In this document: piece by piece, positions 30,625 to 38,912 of the stretch | How positions within the stretch are numbered: position 1 is the stretch's first letter | Layout: each line of letters starts with the position of its first letter | Assembly: GCF_900182605.1 (NCBI RefSeq) | Contig: NZ_FXTB01000001.1 | Coordinates: forward strand, 682,001-746,000 | Reading direction: 5' to 3' | Source: Saccharicrinis carchari | Lineage (GTDB): Bacteria; Bacteroidota; Bacteroidia; Bacteroidales; Marinilabiliaceae | DNA length: 64,000 bases | Position numbers and translations under genes: made by a program | The notes under the pieces: model-generated | Seen by the model: the letters and a program-made list of their open reading frames with translations, nothing else | Told to the model about the DNA's origin: nothing | Databases searched by the model: none

Positions 30625-32925
30625 ATGCAATACATACTATTAATATACCTGTTATTCGCTTTGGGAATATTTGTTATACCCAGCCGTTTAAAAAAGCATT
30701 TGGGTGTTATTTTAGCCTTAATTCAAGCGGTATTTTTTGTTTTCTTCTTTTCTAAAATATCTGAAGCAACAAGCATAGGCGGCATATTGATTGTTATTCA
30801 TTGGATACCTCAGTTAGGACTCAATCTTGCGTTTTGGTTGAATGGTTTAAGTTTAGTTTTTGCCCTGCTCATAACGGGCATTGGCACCTTGGTGTTTCTG
30901 TATGCATCGGCCTATATGAAAAGTTACGAGGGTACAGATAAGTTTTATTTTTACCTTTTTCTTTTTGCGGGTGCCATGTTAGGTTTGGTACTGTCGGCTA
31001 ATCTAATCCAGCTTTTTGTTTTTTGGGAACTCACCAGCTTTCTTTCATTCCTTCTCATTAGCTTCTTTCATAAAAAAGAATTGGCACGCAAGGCTGCTTT
31101 CCAGTCACTTTTTATCACCGCAATTGGTGGTTTGTTGCTGTTGTCGGGTTTTCTGTTGTTGGGTAGTATTGTGGACAGTTATTCGGTTGCCGATTGGTTA
31201 AAGAGCGCCCAAGCTATAAAAAGTAGTAAGTTGTACCTGCCGGGATTGCTTCTGATATTGGCAGGTGCATTTACAAAATCGGCTCAATTTCCTTTTCACT
31301 TCTGGTTACCCGGAGCCATGCAGGCACCAACGCCTGTGAGCGCCTATTTGCACTCGGCAACCATGGTAAAAGCCGGTGTTTTTTTATTGGCATTGCTTAA
31401 TCCCGTGCTTGGCGGAACAAACGAATGGATATATATTATCACCCTGGTAGGTGTTATCACCTTTTTTTTAGGAGCCTATTTTTCCGTTACACAAACCGAT
31501 TTAAAAGCCATACTGGCCTACACCACCATCAGTGCCCTGGGCATTTTGGTACTTCTTTTAGGTATCGATACCACACTATCGATAAAAGCGGCTATGCTGT
31601 TTTTATTTGTACATGCCTTTTATAAGGCGGCATTATTTATGGTTGCCGGTTTAATCGACAAAAAAACCGGCACAAGGGAACTAACTAAACTGGGCGGACT
31701 GTATAAGCACATGCCCATTACCTTTATAATCAGCATTCTGGCTTTGCTATCTATGGCAGGCCTGCCACCCATGTTGGGTTTTATGGGTAAAGAACTCATT
31801 TACGAAGCCAAGGTACAATCGCCCGGTATTGCCTCGTTGGTGCTCATATTGGGCGTGGCCGGCAATATACTTATGGTTACTATTTCCATGTACTTTTTAT
31901 TTAAAGTATTTTTAGGTAAACAAAAAAACTATCCCAAGCTGCCAAACGAAAAAGGATATCTGTATTTATTGGGGCCGGGCGTGCTTACCCTGCTTAGTCT
32001 GCTCTTGGGACTCTCGCCTAACCTACTGGGTAATTACCTTGTAGAGCCCGCACTGAGCAGCATCCGAAAACAATGGATTGATGTGGAACTTAAATTATGG
32101 CATGGATTTAATGATGTTTTATTGCTGAGCCTATTTACGGTAATAATGGGCATGATTATTTTTATTATTGCCCTCAATAAAAAGCATTTTCTTGCAAAGT
32201 GGCGGTCTGTTAACAAGCGTATTTTTATTATTAAGTTTACCGATATATTTAGTCAATTATTAGATGATTTTTTAAATTTTTCTGCCAATAAAACCAAACG
32301 ATTACAGCACGGTTATCATCGCTTTTATCTTCTCACCGTAATTGTATTTACTTCTCTGTTTCTTTGGTTTCAGATTTACATTACCCGCAACTGGGTATTT
32401 GACAGCCAATTTAGTTTAACCCCATTATATATTTCAGGTTTGGTTGTTATCATTGCCTGCTCTACCTTATATGCCGTGCTCGCCCGATCGCGCATTGCCA
32501 CAATCATTGCCATGGGAGTTACCGGATATGGTATTTCTTTAATATACCTTTACTACAGCGCTGTTGATTTAGCCATAACGCAAATATTAGTCGAAACACT
32601 TATTGTAGTCATGTTTGTTTTGGTGTTGCAACGTTTGCCGCGTTTTGCCACACTATCCTCTAAACTAACCCGATTACGTGATTTGATAATCGCTCTTGTC
32701 TTTGGCAGTGCAATGGCTGTACTGGCACTCAAAGCCTTGCATGTGGAGTTCAATCATCCCATATCTGATATGATGTTGGAAAATAGCTTAATTAAGGCCT
32801 ATGGTAAAAATGTGGTTAATGTAATATTGGTAGATTTTAGGGCACTGGATACCTTGGGTGAGGCTACAGTGCTGGTTATTGCCGCTATGGGTGTTTTTGT
32901 TTTACTTAAAACCAAAAAAGCATGA
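30625..32925 (+). CDS. mrpA: Mrp/Mnh Na+/H+ antiporter subunit A
   Basis: First gene of a complete seven-gene cation/proton antiporter operon. The 766-aa membrane protein is related to the NuoL/NuoN proton-channel subunits: VFWELTSFLSFLLI, GAFTKSAQFPFHFWLPGAMQ with APTPVSAYLHSATMVKAG, and FYKAALFMVAGLID. The C-terminal third carries the extra MrpA segment found fused to the channel part (LVETLIVVMFVLVLQRLPRF). The complex expels Na+ in exchange for H+ and supports salt and alkali tolerance. It overlaps mrpB by four bases. The gap 30413-30624 shows no clear promoter. Confidence 0.95.
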   Translation: MQYILLIYLLFALGIFVIPSRLKKHLGVILALIQAVFFVFFFSKISEATSIGGILIVIHWIPQLGLNLAFWLNGLSLVFALLITGIGTLVFLYASAYMKSYEGTDKFYFYLFLFAGAMLGLVLSANLIQLFVFWELTSFLSFLLISFFHKKELARKAAFQSLFITAIGGLLLLSGFLLLGSIVDSYSVADWLKSAQAIKSSKLYLPGLLLILAGAFTKSAQFPFHFWLPGAMQAPTPVSAYLHSATMVKAGVFLLALLNPVLGGTNEWIYIITLVGVITFFLGAYFSVTQTDLKAILAYTTISALGILVLLLGIDTTLSIKAAMLFLFVHAFYKAALFMVAGLIDKKTGTRELTKLGGLYKHMPITFIISILALLSMAGLPPMLGFMGKELIYEAKVQSPGIASLVLILGVAGNILMVTISMYFLFKVFLGKQKNYPKLPNEKGYLYLLGPGVLTLLSLLLGLSPNLLGNYLVEPALSSIRKQWIDVELKLWHGFNDVLLLSLFTVIMGMIIFIIALNKKHFLAKWRSVNKRIFIIKFTDIFSQLLDDFLNFSANKTKRLQHGYHRFYLLTVIVFTSLFLWFQIYITRNWVFDSQFSLTPLYISGLVVIIACSTLYAVLARSRIATIIAMGVTGYGISLIYLYYSAVDLAITQILVETLIVVMFVLVLQRLPRFATLSSKLTRLRDLIIALVFGSAMAVLALKALHVEFNHPISDMMLENSLIKAYGKNVVNVILVDFRALDTLGEATVLVIAAMGVFVLLKTKKA

Positions 32926-33338
32926 ATTCAGTGATACTTCAATTGGCAAGTCCCTACGTAAGGAGCTTATTGATATTTTTTTCCCTTATAGCCCTGTGGC
33001 GTGGACACAATAGTCCGGGTGGTGGCTTTATTGGTGGACTTCTGGCGGCACTTGCTATCGTGTTTTATAGTTTCGCCTTTGACCGGCGCCAAATTCAAAA
33101 AAAATTAAAAATTAAACCCGAGGGATATGTTACTATCGGCTTAGCTTTAATACTAACCAGTATTTTGCCCAGTCTTTTTACCTCTCAAGCGCTCATGAAA
33201 GGCATATGGATAAATATTCCGATGGGCTTATTGGGGGAGCTTAAACTAGGATCACCCCTACTTTTCGACGTAGGGGTATTTATGGCCGTGATAGGGGTTA
33301 CCTTAATGCTTTTTTTCATCTTAACAAATCGTAAGTAA
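32922..33338 (+). CDS. mrpB: Mrp/Mnh antiporter subunit B
   Basis: A 138-aa protein with four membrane helices. GHNSPGGGFIGGLLAALAIV is the characteristic MrpB motif. ATGA overlap with mrpA and a one-base TAATG overlap with mrpC show strict coupling. It is an essential structural subunit of the antiporter. Confidence 0.94.
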   Translation: MNSVILQLASPYVRSLLIFFSLIALWRGHNSPGGGFIGGLLAALAIVFYSFAFDRRQIQKKLKIKPEGYVTIGLALILTSILPSLFTSQALMKGIWINIPMGLLGELKLGSPLLFDVGVFMAVIGVTLMLFFILTNRK

Positions 33339-33682
33339 TGGAAATATTATTAGCCGTATTGGTTGGAATACTATATACTGCCGGGGTGTACATGGTTTTG
33401 CGTCGCAGTATTTTAAAATTTATTATCGGTATTATGTTTATAAGTAATGCGACCAACTTAATTGTATTTTTGGCTTCAGGCATTGTTGCGGGTAAACCTG
33501 CTTTTGTTGATGATACGGTAATAAATGCAGGCGAGATAGCCGATCCACTTCCACAGGCCTTAGTGCTAACAGCCGTTGTAATAGGCTTTGGCATAGTAGT
33601 TTTTGCCCTGGCACTGAAGCTCAAATTTTTTGAACTTACCGGTACCGATGATTTAGATCAATTAAAAAAAACTGATAATTAG
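33338..33682 (+). CDS. mrpC: Mrp/Mnh antiporter subunit C
   Basis: A 114-aa NuoK-like membrane protein: GVYMVLRRSILKFIIGIMF, SNATNLIVFLASG, DPLPQALVLTAVVIGFG. Three helices. Sits in the usual B-C-D order, four bases before mrpD. Confidence 0.94.
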   Translation: MEILLAVLVGILYTAGVYMVLRRSILKFIIGIMFISNATNLIVFLASGIVAGKPAFVDDTVINAGEIADPLPQALVLTAVVIGFGIVVFALALKLKFFELTGTDDLDQLKKTDN

Positions 33683-33686
33683 TTCT

Positions 33687-35195
33687 ATGACAGCCATAGC
33701 TTTACCTATATTATTACCCTTTTTGCTCCTACTGTTATTTGTAGTGATCAAATCGAGTCGCATGGCACAGATCATCGGCGTTATTGGCAGTGCTGCCTTG
33801 CTGGCTATTGCGGTGTATCTGTTTATACAGGTTAAAAATCATGGCATTTTAACATTGAATATGGGTGGCTGGGAGACTCCCATGGGCATAACCTTAGTGC
33901 TGGATTACCTGAGTGCTATCCTGCTTATTGTTGCATCTTTAATTGTTTTTGCCCTATCCATCTTTGCCATTGGCTTTATGATTGGTACGCATAAAAAAAA
34001 TAAGTTTTATATATTTTTCTTTGCCCTTACCATGGGAGTTAATGGTGCTTTTATAACCGGCGATGTATTTAACCTTTATGTATGGTTCGAGGTAATTCTT
34101 ATATCGTCTTTTGTGCTTGTCACCATCGGAAATTCAAAAGAGCAGTTGGAAGGGGGCATTAAATACATGGCCTTAAACCTGCTGGGATCCATGCTGTTTT
34201 TAGCCGGATTGGGTTTATTATACGGCCAAACCGGAACTTTGAACATGGCTCATTTGGCTCAGATACTGCGAGAGGATGAACAGTCGATACTAATTAACTC
34301 CTCCACGGCTTTGTTTTTTATCGCCTTTGGAATAAAAGCGGCAGTATTTCCCTTATTTTTTTGGTTACCCGCCTCGTACCATACTCCCAATATAACTGTC
34401 AGTGCTCTTTTTGCCGGCTTGCTAACCAAGGTGGGTGTATATGTCCTCATCCGTTTTTTCACCCTCTTTTTTGTTCAGGATCAGGATTTTTGGCTTACTC
34501 TTTTGTTAGTGGTGGCAGGCCTTACCATGGTAATTGGAGGCATGGCCGCCTCGGCACATTACGATATCAGGCGTATCCTTTCCTATCATATTATAAGCCA
34601 AATAGGATATATGATTATGGGTCTGGTTATTTTTACGCCCTTAGCCATTGCAGGAGCCCTATTTTTTATGATTCACAATATGATCGCTAAAACCAACACA
34701 TTTTTAATAGCCGGTATGATCAATAAATTAAAGGGTACTTTTTATCTCAAAGATACAGGCGGCTTGATAAAGCAGAGTCCACTACTGGCAGTGCTGTTTA
34801 TTCTCCCCGCATTCGCTTTAATGGGTGTACCTCCCCTATCCGGATTTTTCGCAAAATTTATTCTGTTTAAAGCCGGTATACAAAGTCATCATTATCTTAT
34901 TGTGGCAGTGGCTGTGCTCACCGCCATGCTCACCTTGTACTCGATGGTTAAAATATGGAGTGAAGCTTTTTTAAAGGATGTACCCACAACGGTATCAAGC
35001 AATAAAATTGTGCCATCACAAACCATTGCCCAATTGAGGTTTTTACATTTTTTACCGTCTGTTCTCTTAGGTTTGAGCAGCATATTTTTAGGCTTATTTG
35101 CCGAATCGGTATATCACTTCTCTGCCGAAGCAGCTAAGCAGCTTATCGATCCGCAGGCCTACATCAATAGCGTATTAAACAATAACATGCCATGA
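33687..35195 (+). CDS. mrpD: Mrp/Mnh antiporter subunit D
   Basis: A 502-aa NuoN/NuoM-like proton-channel subunit with about 14 helices. Conserved charged residues occur in VYVWFEVILISSFVLVTIG-type context and in FGIKAAVFPLFFWLPASYHT. ISQIGYMIMGL and FFMIHNMIAKTNTFLIAG are typical. Its stop overlaps the mrpE start by four bases. Confidence 0.95.
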   Translation: MTAIALPILLPFLLLLLFVVIKSSRMAQIIGVIGSAALLAIAVYLFIQVKNHGILTLNMGGWETPMGITLVLDYLSAILLIVASLIVFALSIFAIGFMIGTHKKNKFYIFFFALTMGVNGAFITGDVFNLYVWFEVILISSFVLVTIGNSKEQLEGGIKYMALNLLGSMLFLAGLGLLYGQTGTLNMAHLAQILREDEQSILINSSTALFFIAFGIKAAVFPLFFWLPASYHTPNITVSALFAGLLTKVGVYVLIRFFTLFFVQDQDFWLTLLLVVAGLTMVIGGMAASAHYDIRRILSYHIISQIGYMIMGLVIFTPLAIAGALFFMIHNMIAKTNTFLIAGMINKLKGTFYLKDTGGLIKQSPLLAVLFILPAFALMGVPPLSGFFAKFILFKAGIQSHHYLIVAVAVLTAMLTLYSMVKIWSEAFLKDVPTTVSSNKIVPSQTIAQLRFLHFLPSVLLGLSSIFLGLFAESVYHFSAEAAKQLIDPQAYINSVLNNNMP

Positions 35196-35524
35196 AGTTG
35201 CTTTTAAAATTATATTATACGATTTCCTTTATCTTGTTTTACTTGATAAAACTGGTAGAAGCCAACTTGTATATTGCTTATGATATTTTAACGCCAAAGT
35301 TAAAAGTCAATCCGTGCTTTATCAAAGTTCCATTAACTTTAAAGTCAGATTTTGGCATGTTACTTTTTAGCAATCTACTTTCTATGACACCCGGCTCCTT
35401 ATCTATTGATATTACGCACGACAAAAAAAACATGTGGGTACATGTGCTTTACCAAACCTCCGAAAGCGATATGCTAAGAGAGTTTAAGAGCATACAAGAT
35501 AAAATTAAAAGAATAAGTGAATAA
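35192..35524 (+). CDS. mrpE: Mrp/Mnh antiporter subunit E
   Basis: A 110-aa subunit, short for MrpE (often ~160 aa) but with the usual pattern: a membrane N-terminus (ISFILFYLIKLVEANLYIA) and a cytoplasmic domain with LLFSNLLSMTPGSLSID. The region before the first helix is reduced, which is common in the shorter family members. Confidence 0.9.
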   Translation: MKLLLKLYYTISFILFYLIKLVEANLYIAYDILTPKLKVNPCFIKVPLTLKSDFGMLLFSNLLSMTPGSLSIDITHDKKNMWVHVLYQTSESDMLREFKSIQDKIKRISE

Positions 35525-35527
35525 GAC

Positions 35528-35797
35528 ATGGAATATCCATTTTATAATTTGATAATAATTTTGGCATTTGCTATGCTATTAATAGCTTTTGCTCTTGCCT
35601 TTGCGCGTATTGTAAAGGGGCCAACGGTGAGAGATCGGATCGTGGCTATGGATTTAGTGGCATCCATCACTATGGGGTTTATTTTAGTATATAGCGTGGT
35701 AATTAACAAGGCCATGTATTTTGATATCGTCATTGTTATTTCACTCATCTCGTTTATAGGCACCGTTGCCATCTCCACTTTTTTAAAACAGAACTAA
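35528..35797 (+). CDS. mrpF: Mrp/Mnh antiporter subunit F
   Basis: An 89-aa three-helix membrane protein with ARIVKGPTVRDRIVAMDLVA, the signature of MrpF/PhaF. One-base overlap with mrpG. Confidence 0.94.
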   Translation: MEYPFYNLIIILAFAMLLIAFALAFARIVKGPTVRDRIVAMDLVASITMGFILVYSVVINKAMYFDIVIVISLISFIGTVAISTFLKQN

Positions 35798-36075
35798 TGG
35801 TAGATATTATATTGGTTACACTCATTTTTTTAGGTTCTGCATTTATTTTATTGGCTGCCATCGGCCTAATCCGCTTCAATGATTTGTACAGCCGACTGCA
35901 CGCCACAACAAAAGCTACTTCCTTTGGCCTTTTACTGCTTATAATAGGGGTAGGCTTATTTTTTAATACTGGTACAGTATGGCTAAAAGCACTTATGGTA
36001 ATCGTTTTTATATATCTTACGGCCCCTTTGGCTGCCCATTCCATTGCCAAGTCGGATAAAACAAAAGACCTGTAA
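35797..36075 (+). CDS. mrpG: Mrp/Mnh antiporter subunit G
   Basis: A 92-aa membrane protein with LLAAIGLIRFNDLYSRLHAT and TKATSFGLLLLIIG, which identifies MrpG/PhaG. Last gene of the operon. The 36076-36369 gap has only a weak hairpin (CCGC/GCGG near 36111-36134) and no clear terminator. Confidence 0.94.
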   Translation: MVDIILVTLIFLGSAFILLAAIGLIRFNDLYSRLHATTKATSFGLLLLIIGVGLFFNTGTVWLKALMVIVFIYLTAPLAAHSIAKSDKTKDL

Positions 36076-36369
36076 ATACTTATAAAATTAACTTCAAAAG
36101 CAAGGGAAAAACCGCTATTGCTTTAGGCGGCGAAAGGCGCAAAAAACCCAAAGCAAGAGGAATGCGTATGTGAACTATCCGGCAGTTATTGCAGCGATTA
36201 GTAAACGCTTGTACGCATTAACACAAAATGGCAAAAGGGGATGCCAAGCTGGTTGCAGGAGACTGTCACCCATTTAACAAGCGCAGGCCTTAAGGGCATG
36301 TTCGGGAAATAATCCACGATGTACAGACAGAAGCTACTTATGCCTGTGAGGTAAAATAACCGATACACA

Positions 36370-37253
36370 TTACTTATTACTACGCGATGGATAAGGAATA
36401 AAATCTGTTTCGTCTCCTTTAATTTTCGGAAAGGATTGTGTTTCCCATTTCTGTTTGGCTTCTTCAATACGCTCTTTGCTTGTTGAAACGAAGTTCCAAT
36501 CAATAAAACGCTTTTCGGGAAACGGGTAGCCACCAAAAATATAAATGGTGCTATTTTTATGCATGGTAAATTCACAAAGCTTGCTGTCCCTGGCGATTAA
36601 TAGTTTTTTAGGCCCATAAATATTTTCCTCGCTTTCAATGGCTCCTTCCAGAATATATAAACCCGATTCGCCATATAGCTGATCTCCAATATTGACCACT
36701 TGCTTTGTAGTACTCTTTATTTCAATCATATACAGCTTGCTACACACCGGAACGGGTGATTTTTTGGCAAAGGCTTCACCTGCCACCAGCTTAAATTGCA
36801 GATCTCCCTCAGTCCACTTTGGAATCTGTTCTTTCTCAACATGAAAAAACTCCGGATCCATTTCCTCATGTTGCTTTGGCAGTGCCACCCATATTTGCAA
36901 TCCGTGCATGTTTTTTCCGAGCTGCGTAAGTTCTCCGGGGTGCGTTCAGAGTGAACTATCCCTTTTCCTGCTGTCATCCAGTTTACTGCACCGGGCTTTA
37001 TCTCCACTCTATTGCCAAGCGTATCCCGATGCATAATGCTGCCTTCAAATAAAAAGGTAAGGGTTGAAAGACCGATATGTGGATGCGGCAATACATCAAA
37101 ATTTTCCTGTTCACTTAATCTAACCGGGCCCATGTGGTCAATGTAAATGAAAGGCCCCACCATTCTTTTTTGTCGGAAAGGCAATAAACGCCCCACCATA
37201 AACTTCCCTATGCTGGCGGCTCTTTCTTCTATTATCAGTTTAACATTCGACAT
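36370..37253 (-). pseudogene. Pirin-family protein, frameshifted
   Basis: Two frames join into a ~290-aa pirin. The first (start ATG at 37253) has the metal-binding cupin motif: HPHIGLSTLTFLFEG and GIVHSERTPE. The second continues with MHGLQIWVALPKQHEEMDPE. The break lies in the T6 run on the plus strand at 36911-36916 (A6 in the coding strand); one extra A restores RSSEKNMHGLQIWVALP. All cupin His residues and the C-terminal half are intact, so the break is either very recent or a homopolymer sequencing error. Pirins are Fe-binding quercetinase-like or regulatory proteins. It lies just upstream of a DsbA/FrnE-like gene on the same strand order. Confidence 0.85.
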
Positions 37254-37333
37254 AATTAATGAAAGTATAGTTTATTCTTTGTTTAATTGCTTATTGATAT
37301 CCTTCAGTTTAATCCTGCTCATAATATTTATAG

Positions 37334-38347
37334 CTATTGTTTTTTATTGATCCATACAGCCCCGTTTTTTGTTGATAATTTTTCCAATGTTCCTTCGTTG
37401 GAAAGTCCATCTAATACTTTTTCACTTTCCACTCTGGGTACACCGGATAGTACCGAAAACTCCTTTGCTGTAAGCGAGGGATATTTTAAGAAGAGGGTTT
37501 GCCAATTTTTGTTGTATTCACTTTTTTCTATATCAGGATGAAGTGTTAAAATGGCCGCTTCGTACAGAGCATAAGGTCGTGCACCATACACCATTTCCTG
37601 ATTGCCTGCATCATCCTGTATAAATACGGTTGGAAATCCCCGCACACCGAATGATTGAGCGGTATGCAAATCTTCTTCGAACAGTTTTTTTGCATTTCCT
37701 TCATAATCCATTTTTAACTGCTCAACATCCAGTCCTACGTTTTTTGCAGCAGTAGCTAAGTGCTTCCATTTGGCAATATTTTTCTTCTTCAAAAACACCA
37801 TTTCACGTATTTCTCTCATAAACCAATAGGCCTTCTCCTTATCCTGCAATTGTGCTGCCTTAAATGCAATAGATGGTGGGTACGACGAATCTAAAGGATC
37901 TTCTAACCATAAATCGCCATCAATCGGCATATCATAATGGATACTCACTTCGTCCCAGTGATGTGCCACATCTGCCGGTTTGCTGATACCGCCACTATTG
38001 TAATTCCAATCGGGTAATAAGCCGCCCATCCGGTATTCAATTTCAATGGCATCGCCATATTCCAATTTGAGTTTCCTTAGCTGTGGCTCTATGCCCCAAC
38101 AGGAAGAACAAATAGGATCGGTAAAGTAAATCAGTTTTAAGGATTTCGCACTGCTTTTAATATTGCTTTGTGTTGCTGTATGGCTATTTTCTTCGGGTGT
38201 TTGGCACATTCCGGTTTCTATATCACATATAAGGGGATGGCTTTTTTTAGTTTCATGATTCATATTTTGCAATTTTGATTGTCCCTGACACGCTGTAAGG
38301 CAGAACAGGGAGGTGATTAATACTATAAAATTGATTTTAAACAGCAT
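37334..38347 (-). CDS. DsbA/FrnE-like thioredoxin-fold lipoprotein
   Basis: A 337-aa protein starting at ATG 38347 with a lipoprotein signal (MLFKINFIVLITSLFCLTAC, lipobox Cys at 20). The thioredoxin-fold domain of the DsbA/FrnE type has the CxxC centre in YFTDPICSSCWGIEP and the cis-Pro region RGFPTVFIQDD. The C-terminus has a small winged-helix-like segment (LTAKEFSVLSGVPRVESEKV), unusual for a secreted oxidoreductase. The role is probably dithiol oxidation or isomerisation in the envelope. I rejected the upstream start at 38389 because 38347 gives a full lipoprotein signal. It shares a direction with the pirin and could be co-regulated. Confidence 0.85.
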   Translation of the reverse strand: MLFKINFIVLITSLFCLTACQGQSKLQNMNHETKKSHPLICDIETGMCQTPEENSHTATQSNIKSSAKSLKLIYFTDPICSSCWGIEPQLRKLKLEYGDAIEIEYRMGGLLPDWNYNSGGISKPADVAHHWDEVSIHYDMPIDGDLWLEDPLDSSYPPSIAFKAAQLQDKEKAYWFMREIREMVFLKKKNIAKWKHLATAAKNVGLDVEQLKMDYEGNAKKLFEEDLHTAQSFGVRGFPTVFIQDDAGNQEMVYGARPYALYEAAILTLHPDIEKSEYNKNWQTLFLKYPSLTAKEFSVLSGVPRVESEKVLDGLSNEGTLEKLSTKNGAVWINKKQ

Positions 38348-38413
38348 AGAATTAATTAAATTACTATTCCGGAAGTGGTCTTCACGCAATCAAGGTATAC
38401 TACTTTAAACAAT

Positions 38414-38434
38414 ACAAATATACAACTAAGTTAG
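38414..38434 (-). promoter_or_regulatory. Promoter and small operator of the DsbA-like gene
   Basis: On the minus strand TATATTTG (38414-38421) is a perfect -7 box, giving a leader of about 60 bases. The palindrome ACTAA-G-TTAGT (38424-38434) lies directly upstream of it, flanked by TATAC and GTATA. No clear -33 TTTG. A redox- or quinone-sensing repressor is conceivable. Confidence 0.45.
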
Positions 38435-38904
38435 TGTATAATTTTTAAACAGATTATTTTTGGGGGAAGTGGCGCTCCGGAGGCACCCCCTAAACGCGAT
38501 TTAATTCACCCTATTTAATGTTTTTTCAATTACCCGCTAAAGACCCCATTCGCTTGAGTTGAGTGGCGGATCAGGCTTCTATATAATTGTATTACGCTAA
38601 GCGCATTTTCGCCTGTACCAACGATATGTAACAAACTTATGGATTTTATCCGGTATAAGCCGCAGTGCATCATTTTTAACTACAGAAAAGAATGAAAAGA
38701 AATAAGTAACAATGAATACGTTAGTATTACCCGGTCATTTAAATGTACACACTTTACAAAGTTGCTCATAAAGCCTTGGGACCAATGCTTTGCTTAATCA
38801 TGGTGAAAATAAAAAAGGGAAATACAAGGGGAAAATGGAAACCGCATCGTAAAATGAAAAAACCACCTGTTTTTTTTGAGATAAATGGGATTTGCAATAA
38901 ATCC
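38435..38904. other. Intergenic region without a gene
   Basis: About 470 bases with moderate GC stretches near 38462-38580. No open frame with coding character, no RNA gene signature and no clear hairpin with a T-run was seen. Confidence 0.5.
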
Positions 38905-38912
38905 TATATTTG
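38905..38912 (+). promoter_or_regulatory. Candidate -7 box of the FUSC gene
   Basis: TATATTTG fits the Bacteroidota consensus. The most upstream in-frame start (TTG 38910) overlaps it, so the true translation start is probably further down, for example TTG 38931. Confidence 0.4.
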
